From: Planctomycetota bacterium
GTDB lineage: Bacteria > Planctomycetota > UBA1135 > GCA-002686595
Direction of reading: 5' to 3'
DNA length: 64,000 bases
Assembly: GCA_029259635.1 (NCBI GenBank)
Contig: JAJDEU010000056.1
Coordinates: 173,493-237,492, forward strand
The notes beneath the pieces were generated by a model. It ran no database searches. It was not told the DNA's origin and saw only the letters and a list, made by a program, of their open reading frames with translations. How positions within the stretch are numbered: position 1 is the stretch's first letter; each line of letters starts with the position of its first letter. A program made the translations under genes and the position numbers. Of this stretch, positions 27,915-38,600 are shown one piece after another.

Positions 27915-28619
27915 CTAGCCCAGCGGGCCGCCCTTGAAGAGCGGCAAGAGTGTCGAGGCCAATTTCTCGTAGAGCTCTGCCGTCGCGCGAACATCGCGCA
28001 AGCAGTACTCGCCGATGTCTTCGATGCGCCCGTCGCGATAGGCGCGACCGACTTGGCTGCCGTCGATCGAGCCCTTCGGACTCTCGATGTCAAAGCGGCG
28101 ACACCAGTAGTCGAGCGAGTAGCGATCGCGTGAAGCTCCCTGAAAAGTGAAGATGTCGTAGAGGTCGCAGTGCGCCGAGATGTCGTAGCGGTAGGGCAAG
28201 AGGTTCACGCTCGGCCGAACACCGAGCATGGCCGAGCGCACCATCAGAACAGGTCCGTCGTAACCGCGCCCGTTGTAGGAGACAAGCCGCGGTCGCTTGC
28301 GACCGACGATCTCCCAGAACCGTTCGAGCAGTTCCTTCTCCGACCCGCGGAAGATGTCCGAGTGCGGCACCTTCTCCCACTCGCGCTGCGGCTCGGAGTC
28401 ACCCTCCAACAAGACCAGCCCGCGATCGGCTTCTATATTCCAGAGCCCGATCGTGATGACCTTACCGAGTCCGGTCATCAAGGCCGTGCGTTCGGGCAGC
28501 GCCTCGCGCTCGGCCTCGTCGCGCGCGCGCTGCATCAGATAACCGCGCGTGCTCTCATCGACCTCTTCCCAGGGATAACCGGCGACTTCGATGTCAAACG
28601 TGATGGCGTTGTCACTCAT
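27915..28619 (-). CDS. Predicted 3'-5' exonuclease, PolB-like DEDDy type
   Basis: A 234-residue single-domain nuclease of the group annotated as predicted 3'-5' exonuclease related to the PolB proofreading domain. Seen: ITFDIEV (first Asp and Glu), RLVSYNGRGYDGPVL (second Asp), and YCLRDVRATAELY, the Y-x3-D motif of DEDDy enzymes. It probably removes nucleotides from DNA 3' ends using two metal ions. ATG 28619 is preceded directly by GTG 28622, either could serve. It abuts the stop of the upstream phosphodiesterase gene on the same strand. Confidence 0.85.
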   Translation of the reverse strand: MSDNAITFDIEVAGYPWEEVDESTRGYLMQRARDEAEREALPERTALMTGLGKVITIGLWNIEADRGLVLLEGDSEPQREWEKVPHSDIFRGSEKELLERFWEIVGRKRPRLVSYNGRGYDGPVLMVRSAMLGVRPSVNLLPYRYDISAHCDLYDIFTFQGASRDRYSLDYWCRRFDIESPKGSIDGSQVGRAYRDGRIEDIGEYCLRDVRATAELYEKLASTLLPLFKGGPLG

Positions 28620-28622
28620 CAC

Positions 28623-30059
28623 CTAATCATCCGCTTCTCCACTTTGTTCTTCGATGGCTTTTTCCGATTCCTCTCGCGCCTCGTCGCCAAGCGTGTATCC
28701 GAGCGCGGAGAAGGACTGTCGAAAGTCCTCGTCCAGATTTTCCCGGGGTAAGCGAGCCGGGGTAGCGGGGCGAAAATCGCCATCCGTATTGGGTGCGCGC
28801 ACCGCGGCATTTGCGCGCCGCCAGCTCTCGTCGAGCACTTGATCCAACTCCACCGCTCCGCGCAGAGCGGGCCAGTGCTCGGGTAATGGAAGACCGAGTA
28901 AGCGCAGAACAAGCGGCGCAACTTCCAAGACATTGCCGAGCCTGCCTTTGGTCGCGTCGCTGAGCAGGTTGCCGCGCGCCGAGATCTGCGGCCCCATGGC
29001 GCCGAAGATTCCAGGCGGGCCGGCGGGATGGTGCCCGGTCGTGCCCGCTTCCGGATCGTCAATGGACTCTTCCCAGGCGTGCATGCCGTGGTCGGATAGG
29101 ACGAGCACATTGGCGTTCGCCGGGAGCGAAGCGAGCAGCTCTCCAAGCTGACGATCGGCTTCGACGTAGGCCAGTCGAATGTACTCGGCGAAGTCGGCTT
29201 TAGCGGGCTCGCGCAACTCGAAGTGAAAAGCCTCGGGTTCGTGATAGCTCCAAAAGCGATGACCGGCGACATCGGGCATCGACAAGTAGATCATCGAGAG
29301 GTCCGCCGAATACTTGCCTTGCAGGTAGACGGCAACCGCCGTGTTGCTCAAGTCGGCCGATAGACTCCAACCCAAATCGGTCACCGATTTTGTCATGACC
29401 GGATCGAGGTCGCGCTGCTCGGTTGTCGGATCTTGATCGCGCGGCTCCGGAAACCGACTCCACAGCAAATCGCGCACGCGCTCCGCATCACTCACAAAGA
29501 TCATCTCGGATTGAATCTCGTCCATCAGAGTCGGCGGCCAGGTCAGTCCTTCCAGCTCTTCCCAAACGCCCGGCTTCCAAATCACACTGGCCTGCGCTTG
29601 CGCGGCATAGGTCGAGAGCATCTTTCCGTTGATACTTTCCGCTGGCCAAGTGTTCCACCAACCGACGCAGTTCACCTTCAGGCCCGCATCCGAAACGATA
29701 TTCCAGAGCGCGGGAACCTTTCGAGTATTGCTCGTGTAGGGCCGGTTCCCCTCGTCGTGAAAGAAGGTGATGCCGTGTTCGCTCGGCGCTTGTCCGGTAG
29801 CGATCGACGTCCAAATCACCGGCGAGTAGGTCGGGATCATGCTCGCCAGTCGGCCGAGCACGCCGCGCTCTGCAAACTTAGCGAGGTTCGGCAGGCGACC
29901 CGCGTCGATGAGCTCGGCGATTAACGCTGGCTCGAGACCGTCGATTCCGATGACGACGACGGGAGCCGCTGGCGGGGCAGGCTTCGCCTCGGTACAGCTG
30001 AAAACCCCCAAGAGGCCGAGCACGGAGATTCCATGAACCCAAGAACGATTGCATCCCAT
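28623..30059 (-). CDS. Type I phosphodiesterase/nucleotide pyrophosphatase-like lipoprotein
   Basis: A 478-residue alkaline-phosphatase-superfamily hydrolase. The signal peptide ends in VFSC, a lipobox-like site with Cys22. Metal and catalytic residues are visible: Asp40 in VVVIGIDGLEP, nucleophile Thr84 in TYSPVIWTSIATG, DVAGHRFW, VLSDHGMHAW and the late TGHHP. It should hydrolyse phosphodiester or phosphonate bonds of an unknown exported substrate, anchored to a membrane facing the periplasm. ATG 30059 chosen for the signal peptide. The next gene starts immediately after its stop. Confidence 0.85.
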   Translation of the reverse strand: MGCNRSWVHGISVLGLLGVFSCTEAKPAPPAAPVVVIGIDGLEPALIAELIDAGRLPNLAKFAERGVLGRLASMIPTYSPVIWTSIATGQAPSEHGITFFHDEGNRPYTSNTRKVPALWNIVSDAGLKVNCVGWWNTWPAESINGKMLSTYAAQAQASVIWKPGVWEELEGLTWPPTLMDEIQSEMIFVSDAERVRDLLWSRFPEPRDQDPTTEQRDLDPVMTKSVTDLGWSLSADLSNTAVAVYLQGKYSADLSMIYLSMPDVAGHRFWSYHEPEAFHFELREPAKADFAEYIRLAYVEADRQLGELLASLPANANVLVLSDHGMHAWEESIDDPEAGTTGHHPAGPPGIFGAMGPQISARGNLLSDATKGRLGNVLEVAPLVLRLLGLPLPEHWPALRGAVELDQVLDESWRRANAAVRAPNTDGDFRPATPARLPRENLDEDFRQSFSALGYTLGDEAREESEKAIEEQSGEADD

Positions 30060-30243
30060 GCTCGCGTTGTACGGCGGCTGCCGACGCCTCGCTAGGACTA
30101 GCTCTCTCAATTTCCGGATGCCGCTGCAGGGTGAATCCACTGCGCACGCCGGACTCGTTCCATGGCGGACGAGGGCCGAGCCTCGCGGCAGGGAAGAGCT
30201 TCGCTCGTCCCGTCGGCACTCGCAGCCGGCGCGGCGCGGTTTT

Positions 30244-32478
30244 CTAGCGAACGGGAATGCGAATGCGCTCGAGCCGGCGCACCGACACGGTCGCGCGCAT
30301 TTGCAGATAGAGCGCGAGCAAGAACAGCCAGGCAGTGCCCATCAGAATATCCCGCAGAAGCCCGCCCGGATCCCCTGGGACATAAGCGGTGTGGCACCCA
30401 CCGCCCCCTCCCCCCGAGGCCGAGCTATCGAAGGTGAAAGCTGCGCTGACCAGGTTCGCTTGGCCGGTCGAATTCGTCGCGAGAATGGAGACCGCTCCAG
30501 CGCCATGAGCCGGCGTCTCGACGTCGAGGTTGTTGGCGTCGATGAAGGTGACGGTCGCGGCTGGCGTTCCACCAGCGCCCGTCTCCGGGTCCGCGTTGAA
30601 AGTGATCTGAGTGCTCGCCGTGAAGCCTGTCCCGACCAGTCGCAGGGTCTCCCCGCCGAGGTCGGTCCCGTTGGGCGGGCTTACCGTTTGCAGGTCCGGA
30701 TCTGAACTAGCGGTGTAGGCAAAGGCACTCGTCGCGGTTCCGCCGCCGCTGTTCTCCACCACGAGAGTGTAGGGCCCGCCGGGCACACCGGCTTCGCTGG
30801 TAATGCGCAGAACATTCGCGCTCTCGATCGTGACCGTGTTCTGAGTAATGCCGTTGATGCGAACGGCGAGCCCCGACAAGAAGTTCTCTCCGGTCAGCAC
30901 GATCTCGGTCCCCCCCACCGAACTGCCAATCGTCGGAAAGGTCGTATCGATCGTTGGAAGCACGGCGACACTGAAGCTCGAGGCCAAGCGCCCCTCGACG
31001 CCGGTCGAATCAAGCACCACGACATCGTGAACTCCGACCATCGTCGCTGCAGTCGTGAGGGTAATCGTCGTCGCGTTGACAACCGTCGCACCGCCCACAT
31101 CGCCATCGACGTAGAGCTGGTCTCCAACGACGACGCGCGCGCCCGCGCGAAAGTTCGTGCCGGTGATCGTCACGGCGTCTCCACCGCTCGCCTGTCCGGA
31201 AGCCGGCGCGATGTTGGTCACGGTCGGAGCGGGAGGAACGATCTCGATCGCACCTGGGAGCACGGCGAGGTTGCCCGTACCAGATTGTGTGACCTGAACG
31301 TCGACGAGACCCGGCGCGGTACTCACGGGAACCGTCAGTTGAAACTGAACCTGCGACGTGAAGAAGTTCGTGACACCTTGGGTGAGCGTTCCGTCGCTCA
31401 CGGAGAGGGTCGAGCCTGCCAAGAGTCCCGTTCCCCGCAGCGTTAGGACGCGCGTCACGCCATCCGCGATCGCGACGACCGGCAGAGCATCGCCCGCCAC
31501 GCCGAGGTTGACGCTGACGTCCGCTCCGACGAAGAGGTTGCCGAGAGCGAGCGAGTTCGTCGCCCCGACGGTGGCACTCAGGCCGTAGAAGGTGGGCTCG
31601 AAGTTGGTGACGACACTATGTCCGGCCGTCAAGTTGCCAGCCGACACCGGACTGTCGAGAGGCGAGGCGTAGACGGTGTAGGTTCCTGCTCCGAGCCCTA
31701 AGATTGAAAAGTTGCCGCTCGCGTCGGCGAGTGCTGCTCCACTGGTGCGCCCATTCGCATCGCGCGCAACGACCCAGGCGCCGGGAACCGCCGTGCTATC
31801 CGAGAGGCGCTTGATCGATCCCGTCAGGGTTGCGGAAGCGCCGGACGGATAGGCGTCGCGCATGCCATTCGCCTCGTCGGCGGACAGACTGCGATGGGCG
31901 GTGACATTGCCGCTAACGAAGGGATACATCGTCGCGCCCGCGATTCCGCTGTGATCCAAGCCGAGCAGGTGACCGAGCTCGTGGGTCACGACGTCCTCGA
32001 CATCCATCGCGGACGAGCTCGCGTCGGTGGTGAACGTGAACTGCGATCCGTTGAACAGAATGTCGGCGTCGGAAATCGAGCCATTCGAGAAGAACCACAC
32101 CGGCGTAATCGCGACGATGCCCGACCCGCTCGGAAAGAAGCTCGACTCATTCGACTCGTCGAAATAGACCAAGTGGACTCCGGTCGACGCCCAATCGGTG
32201 CGAGCTTGACTCGCCGGCGTACTGTCTTCGACCAAGGTCATGGTCGTGCCGCTGACGTCATTCCAGCTGCGAATCGAATTGCGAATCGAAGTCTCGTGGC
32301 TGCCGTCCGAGATGTTGTCCGACCCGGTCGAGTTGATCACGATCGAGATTGCGCCGGGCGCGGGCCAAAACAGCGGGTTGCTATTCGACGGATTGTGCAA
32401 CCGCACATGAGCGACCGTCGCCGACACACACAAGACCGCGGCGCTGGCCGCTAGTGCAAGAACTCGCGAGCGCTTCAT
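30244..32478 (-). CDS. Matrixin-like secreted metalloprotease with IPT/TIG domains and C-terminal Cys-membrane anchor
   Basis: A 744-residue exported protein: signal peptide (residues 1-23), metzincin protease domain with zinc motif HELGHLLGLDH (166-176) and Met-turn Met184 (GATMYP), a carboxypeptidase-regulatory-like segment (about 205-260), then IPT/TIG-type Ig domains (VTNIAPASGQASGGDAVTITGTNF; TTFPTIGSSVGGTEIVLTGENF; LQTVSPPNGTDLGGETLRLVGTGF). The tail is Gly-rich, then Cys695, one membrane helix and an Arg-rich end, like bacterial sorting signals. It starts 2 bp after its partner gene (32481-33083), so they form an operon. Confidence 0.88.
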   Translation of the reverse strand: MKRSRVLALAASAAVLCVSATVAHVRLHNPSNSNPLFWPAPGAISIVINSTGSDNISDGSHETSIRNSIRSWNDVSGTTMTLVEDSTPASQARTDWASTGVHLVYFDESNESSFFPSGSGIVAITPVWFFSNGSISDADILFNGSQFTFTTDASSSAMDVEDVVTHELGHLLGLDHSGIAGATMYPFVSGNVTAHRSLSADEANGMRDAYPSGASATLTGSIKRLSDSTAVPGAWVVARDANGRTSGAALADASGNFSILGLGAGTYTVYASPLDSPVSAGNLTAGHSVVTNFEPTFYGLSATVGATNSLALGNLFVGADVSVNLGVAGDALPVVAIADGVTRVLTLRGTGLLAGSTLSVSDGTLTQGVTNFFTSQVQFQLTVPVSTAPGLVDVQVTQSGTGNLAVLPGAIEIVPPAPTVTNIAPASGQASGGDAVTITGTNFRAGARVVVGDQLYVDGDVGGATVVNATTITLTTAATMVGVHDVVVLDSTGVEGRLASSFSVAVLPTIDTTFPTIGSSVGGTEIVLTGENFLSGLAVRINGITQNTVTIESANVLRITSEAGVPGGPYTLVVENSGGGTATSAFAYTASSDPDLQTVSPPNGTDLGGETLRLVGTGFTASTQITFNADPETGAGGTPAATVTFIDANNLDVETPAHGAGAVSILATNSTGQANLVSAAFTFDSSASGGGGGGCHTAYVPGDPGGLLRDILMGTAWLFLLALYLQMRATVSVRRLERIRIPVR

Positions 32479-32480
32479 GC

Positions 32481-33083
32481 TTACTTGCCGCTCGCTTGGT
32501 TTCGCGCTTTGCGCGCTGCTACGGCAGCCAAGATCTCACCGGTCACTTGCGCATAGCCATGGACCGATCGTGCGGGTGCATCCTCGAGCTTTCCCGTCAG
32601 TGGATTCGCAAGCTGCAACTGCGAGGAATCTCGGACCAGTCGAGTTGCTCCGTTCTCCAATCGCTCGACCGCAAACTTGCCCTGCGCGAGGCCGATCGGC
32701 ATACGCAGTCCGCCCCCGCTCGACTTACTGAGGAAGAGCACGACCTCTTCGCGCTCTGCGAGAGTCGGCATGCCCGCGAGAATGAGACCGCGCCCATCCG
32801 GAAGCACTCCGCCGGGGATTCGCACAGACCGGCTCTTGAGCTCCTCTCCCCAAAAAGTCTTCTCGACCTTGAAGACGTATTCCGTCTCGATCAGCTTGTT
32901 CGCACCGAGCCGCGCGTGCTTGGTCAGCACCGTTCCCTGGAAGGCGATGTCGGAAGCATCGACCAGCGCAGCGATATCCATCTTCCGCGCCGTACCGGCC
33001 TCGACCGATGTCGTGCGGAGGGCTTGCGTCGCCAAGAGCGCCGAAGCTACGAGGATTCCAATAGAAGGAAGTAGAAGACGCAT
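32481..33083 (-). CDS. Exported protein of unknown function, partner of matrixin-like protease
   Basis: A 200-residue protein with an N-terminal signal sequence (MRLLLPSIGILVASALLATQA). The body has a pattern ALVDASDIAFQGTVL...YVFKVEKTFWGE...VRIPGGVLPDGRGLILAGMPTLAEREEVVLFL...GLAQGKFAVERL, seen in uncharacterised exported proteins often near matrixins. It is separated from the downstream protease by 2 bp. It may be a chaperone, inhibitor or co-factor of that protease; this is inference from context. ATG 33083 chosen for the signal peptide. Confidence 0.7.
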   Translation of the reverse strand: MRLLLPSIGILVASALLATQALRTTSVEAGTARKMDIAALVDASDIAFQGTVLTKHARLGANKLIETEYVFKVEKTFWGEELKSRSVRIPGGVLPDGRGLILAGMPTLAEREEVVLFLSKSSGGGLRMPIGLAQGKFAVERLENGATRLVRDSSQLQLANPLTGKLEDAPARSVHGYAQVTGEILAAVAARKARNQASGK

Positions 33084-33304
33084 GGGGCTGCGTTGGGTGC
33101 GAGTCTTGGTGCATCCCTGCATCCCGGGGTAGGTATGCAGTTCGCCCCTGTTGAGGGCACCTGCTCCATCGGGTTCGCTTTGTTCCGTTCTTGAGACTGG
33201 CAGCGAAAAGGCTGCGGATCAGCCGGGAGAATCAACGTCGACACCGCTCTCTTGTGATGCCCGAAGGAGCGTCACCCCGAGAGAGCGGACTTGAACCCCG
33301 AACC

Positions 33305-35005
33305 CTATTGAGGTGCTTCAAGTTCCACTTCACCCCCGCCGGAGTAGGAGACGCCACCGAACCAGTCGTAGACAATCCACTGCAACCTCATCCGAAACCC
33401 GATCAACTCTGCATCCAGTGGGATCTTGAAGAAGTACTTGGCGTAGCCCCCAGTCGGATCGCCGACCACGCCCTTCGTCCATTTCTCAACGAGCCAGGTG
33501 GGGTTCAGGTACTGGGTGCAGTTGGGCAACCCGAAGAACCCGAGATTGGCGGGAAGCCAGTGTGTAAACCACGCGGGGTAGTCATCGCCCGCAAGTAGAA
33601 CGGCATAGGAACCCGCAGCAGCGCCACGGAGCTCGACTTTGAAGGTCTTCGTGCCGATCTCAGCCCGGCCAACGGTGTGAAGTGTCGGGGGATTGCCAAA
33701 GTCGGTGTACTCGCAGCCCGGACCCATCGAGTGGTAGAGCGGGTTGGCGCGAGCGTAGGTCCCCGATGGAATCGCGATCATGTCTCGAATGAACGGCGCG
33801 GACTTCTCGAAGGGAGCGACCTTCGACCAGATCGAGTCATCAAACCAGTCGTAATTCACTTCCGATCCGCCGCTCGCTCTGCCGTCGCCGTTGATGTCCA
33901 CGAAGCGCGCGACGTACCGCCGCCCCGCTTCGTTATAGGCCACGTAGAGCGCACCGCCGCAGGCATCGATGGCGTCGATTTGCTCCAGAACCTGATTTGA
34001 ACTCGTGTGGCTTCCGTCGTAATAGAGCCCCACTTCGCCGGCATCCTGCAGGTCGCCATCGCCATTGAGATCGACTCCGCGATAGATCAATCCGTTCAGT
34101 CCCAGTTGATCCACGTTCGTGTCGTAGGGACTGCGATAGGCCGAATCGCAGGCGAAGTACCAGGTCGGAGTGGCTCCGCTCTCATCCACCGAAATCAACG
34201 AGAGCCGCCCGTAGAACGAGCCCCCAAAGGCCGAGGGAATCGTCAAATCGCGCAGGACTCCACCCGCCCAGTCCACGTTCTGCGGCATCGACGGGTTCTT
34301 TCCGCTGGCATTGAGAAAGAGCCGCGACTCACCCGGATCGACTAAATCTCCGTCATCGTTCGCAGGTCGGAAGACACACATCAGCTCATCGGGACCATCG
34401 CTGTAGGTCACGACGCGGTCGCCGAGCGCTTCCACTTCCGCAAAGTTGCTCACGTCCATGGCCCTCAATCCGAGCGCGGTCTCGATCGGGTGGCTGCTGC
34501 CTCCAGCCCCCACGAGAACCTCGAACTCGAGAGCTCCTGCGGTAAGCCCATCCCCATCCAGGTCGCGCATGCGGAACAGGCCTCGAAGCCCCGCGTCGGA
34601 GCACCACCAGACCGCCCCGTCGTCCGTAACCGTCATTGCTCTCGCCGTCGAGGCTCCATCCAACTTCCCCGAATTGCGAAGGACCCGGCGCTCAAAGAGC
34701 TCCAGCGATCCGTTGTCATTCACATCCATCCCGTGATGAATGCGGTCTTTCGCAGAGTCGATCCAGCTGAGCGAAGGCGCGCCTCCCCGCATCTCAACCG
34801 CGAGCGCCCGCGGCGTAAGATTCGCGCTCTCCCGCCAGAGTGCCCAAGCCTCACCGAGGTCGAGAATTCTTCCGTCGCCGTCAAAGTCGGCGAGGCGCGC
34901 GAGTTGATCTCCAGCGCTGTCGGCGAAGATCACTTCGCAGGGAGATTGAGCCGGGGATTGAGAGAGAGTCTGAGTGAGTAAGCAGAGAGCAATCGAAAGC
35001 TGCAT
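33305..35005 (-). CDS. Large exported protein with repeated DxDxDG calcium-binding-type loops
   Basis: A 566-residue secreted protein with a signal peptide of about 18 residues (MQLSIALCLLTQTLSQSPA). It contains at least five EF-hand/dockerin-like loops: DFDGDGRILDLGEAW, DVNDNGSLELFE, DLDGDGLTAGALEF, DLNGDGDLQDAGE and DINGDGRASGG, spread through a beta-propeller-like body. The last about 120 residues (FKVELRGAAAGSYAVLLAG...FGLPNCTQYLNP) match the type of C-terminal domain that is frequent in planctomycete exported proteins. ATG 35005 has AGAGGA upstream. Function unknown; calcium binding is inferred from the loops. Confidence 0.75.
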   Translation of the reverse strand: MQLSIALCLLTQTLSQSPAQSPCEVIFADSAGDQLARLADFDGDGRILDLGEAWALWRESANLTPRALAVEMRGGAPSLSWIDSAKDRIHHGMDVNDNGSLELFERRVLRNSGKLDGASTARAMTVTDDGAVWWCSDAGLRGLFRMRDLDGDGLTAGALEFEVLVGAGGSSHPIETALGLRAMDVSNFAEVEALGDRVVTYSDGPDELMCVFRPANDDGDLVDPGESRLFLNASGKNPSMPQNVDWAGGVLRDLTIPSAFGGSFYGRLSLISVDESGATPTWYFACDSAYRSPYDTNVDQLGLNGLIYRGVDLNGDGDLQDAGEVGLYYDGSHTSSNQVLEQIDAIDACGGALYVAYNEAGRRYVARFVDINGDGRASGGSEVNYDWFDDSIWSKVAPFEKSAPFIRDMIAIPSGTYARANPLYHSMGPGCEYTDFGNPPTLHTVGRAEIGTKTFKVELRGAAAGSYAVLLAGDDYPAWFTHWLPANLGFFGLPNCTQYLNPTWLVEKWTKGVVGDPTGGYAKYFFKIPLDAELIGFRMRLQWIVYDWFGGVSYSGGGEVELEAPQ

Positions 35006-35299
35006 GGTGGGGTCCTCTTGCTCCTGGACTCCCTTCCGCAAAAATGGTTTCGGGTGCTCTTAGCCATTTCGATCGGAATCGAGACTCCGAGGTACTCCTT
35101 CTTCCGCGGGCAAAGCCCGCCGAGGACCGCTCACCAGCACCCTGTGCGCCGCCAAAGAACGGGCGCTAACAGCCTCGAAACAGGCGTTTCGGCGAGTATT
35201 GGGGAACCTGGAATTTCTTTCCAGGCGAATCCGACGGCCCCTCTGAGAGGGGGTACTGTTGATTGTCGAATACGGTTCCGAAAGGACCGCCCCCCCCTC

Positions 35300-35617
35300 A
35301 TGAATCCGTCCAAAATCCTCGCCGCTCTGTGCGCTCACTACGAGCTTCCCCTCGACAAAGGGCAGAAGCTGGTCCCGCTAATCCGGCGAGCGACCGAAGC
35401 GCCAGAACCCGTCAAAGGTCGCATTCTCGCCCTGGTTAATCGCACGTTGAAACGCGAAGCCGAGCGGCACAAGGCCTACCTGAAGGAACGGGACCTCGAC
35501 GAGCGAATGCTGGGCGTCGTCGCCAAAGTCGTCCACCCCTGGACCCCGCCGAACTGGCTTCGATCTTGGTCCAGAGATGACGAGTCCGGGAGCGGCGAAG
35601 CTCCCCGCCTGGCCTAG
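35300..35617 (+). CDS. Small hypothetical protein
   Basis: A 105-residue helical protein, MNPSKILAALCAHYELPLDKGQKLVPLIRRATEAP, rich in Lys/Arg in the middle (NRTLKREAERHKAYLKERDLDERML) and ending in a short hydrophilic tail. No signal peptide, Cys motif or known domain was recognised. Its regular helical pattern and codon-like composition support a real gene. Its position between two unrelated genes gives no hint of function. Confidence 0.6.
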   Translation: MNPSKILAALCAHYELPLDKGQKLVPLIRRATEAPEPVKGRILALVNRTLKREAERHKAYLKERDLDERMLGVVAKVVHPWTPPNWLRSWSRDDESGSGEAPRLA

Positions 35618-35686
35618 CGTCTCGCCGCGCCGCAAGACAACGACTTCTGCGAACGCGCTCTGGCGTTCATCAAGTCAACGTCCGAA

Positions 35687-38600
35687 CTAGTTGTCCGGAG
35701 TTCGGTTGTAGTTGAACAGCCAGTCGGTGATCGCATCGATCTGGTCGTCGTTGGTGGAGTCGGGATAGAGCTCCTGATACTGCGCCGGTTCCGAGAGGAA
35801 GTTTCCGGGCATCGACGTGCCGGGATAGATCAACGCGGGATTGCGCAGCCACTCGACCACCCAGTCTTCGCGTAGGCGCGCACCGGTGTAAGCCAGATCC
35901 GGCGCCCAGGAGATGGGAACCGCGTCCGGCAGCTGGCCGTTGTCGATGTGGCAGGTGAAACACTTGGGACCCGTGCGAGCGAGATCGCCGCCGACACCCA
36001 CATGAGCGTTCGCCAGGTAATCCGGCGAGCGACGCACGACGCGCTGGTGCTCGGGATTGACCGCGGGGAAGTCGGTGTGCCCGAGGCTGTCCGCGTAGGC
36101 CACCAGATCGGGGAACCGCGCCGTGATACTGGCCCGGTTATCCGCTTCGATCTTCATGAGAATCTTTGCGGGGATGCCCGAGGCATCGGCGAGCTCGTCG
36201 ATCGACATGCCCTGCTCCGAGCGGAACTGGCGCGCGAATTCCCCGGGCCAGTCCAAGACCGCCTGGTTCGCGAAGTAGTCCGCAATCGCGCCGGCATGGC
36301 CTTCGGGATAATCGAAGGTCGGCATGCGTACCTGCATCTGCTCGCGCAGTGCGAACGGCCCGCTGAGGAATGAGTAGAACCACTCCTTCTGAAGCTTTTC
36401 GCCCTCGCCCCAGAGCACCGGAGGAGCGAAGGTCCAGCGAACCTTCGGATAGAACTCCTCGGTGTAGTCGCGCCGTTCGCCATCGGCGTCCGCCACGAGT
36501 GCCCACTCGTCCGAGCCCCAGTGAGAGCTGAACTCGCCGGTCTCACTGTTGTGCTGCTCGACACCGAAGTAGTAGTAGTTCGTCACAAGGCGCACGAAGT
36601 CGCCGCCCCAGGCGGGCGTGACCTCGATGATGTCATCGGTGTAGAGGAAGATCGACTCACCGGGCAGTCCGACGTCGGGATGCGTCTTGAGGATTCGGAA
36701 GCCGACGTCCTCGATCTCTTCGTCGAGGCGCTCCTGATAGTCCTCGATGAAGGCCATCAGGTCGGCCTTGCTCGTCTGTGGCGGAATCGGGTGTGTCCCG
36801 GCATCCATAAAGTCGTCGAAGCTCATCAGCTCCGCTTCGACGGTCTGGACCACGCCTTCCTCGTCCTTGAACGTAACCGTTCCGGGCTCGAGCACGTGAC
36901 AGGCGACGCAGTTCTGCTGGCGAATCGCGCGCAGCCCTGTGTCCATCTGCATTTGAGCGTGCGTCGGGACCATCTTGGCCTGCTGCACTTCGTCGTCGAC
37001 GAGGCCCACGGCGAAGGTGATCAGCGCCTCGACCTCGTCTTCGTCGAAGTCGAACCACGGCATCTTCAGACGCTCGGTCGGCGACTTGACCTTCTCGCGG
37101 TCAAAGCTGCGCGGCTCGTGCAACTTCTGGCGAATCCAGTGCTCGCGATAGGACTTGTACTCCTCGCGCTCGTACTGGCCCCAGCCTTCCTCTTCCGCTT
37201 TGAGGTTGGCGAGGAGCGCCCAGTCGAGCTTGTCCACCGTCTTCGATCCCCAGGTCGTGAGCTCGGTGCCGATGGGGTTCGCGTCCTCATAACCGGCGAT
37301 CTCGTGACAGGAGAAGCAGCCGTACTGTTGCACCATCTTCTCGCCCACCGCAACCAAGAGCGTCTCGGGGTCGTCCCAACGGTACATCGGGTCATTGCCC
37401 TTGAGTCGCTCTTCCAAATCGTTGCGCGAGGTGCGCGTGTAATAAGAGCGCGCTTGCTCGGCCAACACGTCCATGTCGTAGGGACTCATCGAGGGATCCC
37501 AGCCGTCCGGCACGTCGCTGAACACGCCGTCGGGATCTTCCATGATGTAGGCCGTGACGTCCGCCGCTTCCTGCTCCGTCAAGCGCAGGTTCGGCATGCG
37601 AGTCTCCGACCAGACGGCCTTCGGGTCCTTCACCCAGGCGTAGAGCCACTCGGCCGAGACTTTGGTCCCGACACCGCGCAGGTTCGGACCATTCTGGTTG
37701 TAGCGATCGGCGTCGAAGGCCAGGTCGTGCGTCGCGGGCTCTTCACCCTCGAAGCCCGCCATGTTGTGGCAGGCCAGGCAGCCGCGCAGACGAAACTGCT
37801 CGCGTCCATTGTTGGCATCGCCGTCGACGGGAATCGCGGGATACTCTTCGATCGGCGCACGCGAGGACAGGAAGGTGGTGAGCGCTGCCACGGCCGAGTC
37901 GTTCCACTCGCCGCCCTTGATATCGCGTCCCTTGCCGTAATTGGATTTGGCGACAACCGCGTCGTCTTCCCAGTTCTCCAAGTGGAAGAACTGCGGCATC
38001 CAACTCGTTGGACGGAAAGCCTTCGGATCAGCGATCCATGACGAGATCCAATCGGGCTGTGCTTTCGCGAAGATGTTCTTCAGGCTCGGACCGGGGCGAC
38101 GCTTGGTCGGGAACCACTCGACTTTATGGCAGGCGTAGCAGCCATAGCGCTCGAACAGACGATAGCCCTCGGTGACTTCGGGAGCATCCTCCGCGATGAG
38201 CTCCATCGAGGTCTTGTGACACTGCACACAGCTCGCCTCGATCTTGTCGGTGGTGAGCTGCGGGTAGTCCCAGTAGTGCTTCTTGTGCCAGTGGTATTCT
38301 TCGGTCCAGCGCTCGGCCTTCTCCGGCTCGAACAGGTAGCTGACATTGTGGTCGATGCGACCAAAGTCGAGCGCTTCGCCGGATCCGCGGTGGCAAATCG
38401 TGCAGCCGACTTCGGTGTACGGGTGCGGCGAGGTCGCGGACAGGAACAAGTCGAGACGCGGGTGACTGGTGTGCGGTTCCTCCACTTCACCGGGCTCGAA
38501 GCCGGGAAGATCGGCGGCCTGGTGACAGGTCATGCACATATCGATGCGCGTCTTCTTCGTGAAGTTGAGCTCGAAGGTCAGGTTGTCGAGGACGACTTTC

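Noticed and set aside
27907..27917. GCTGCTAG at the end of the exonuclease gene as a fourth palindrome copy
   Set aside because: Only CTAGCAGC matches; similarity ends after eight bases, which is expected by chance.
36521..38041. 506-residue plus-strand frame within the octaheme gene
   Set aside because: Antisense shadow of a gene with eight haem motifs; no domain recognised in the plus frame.
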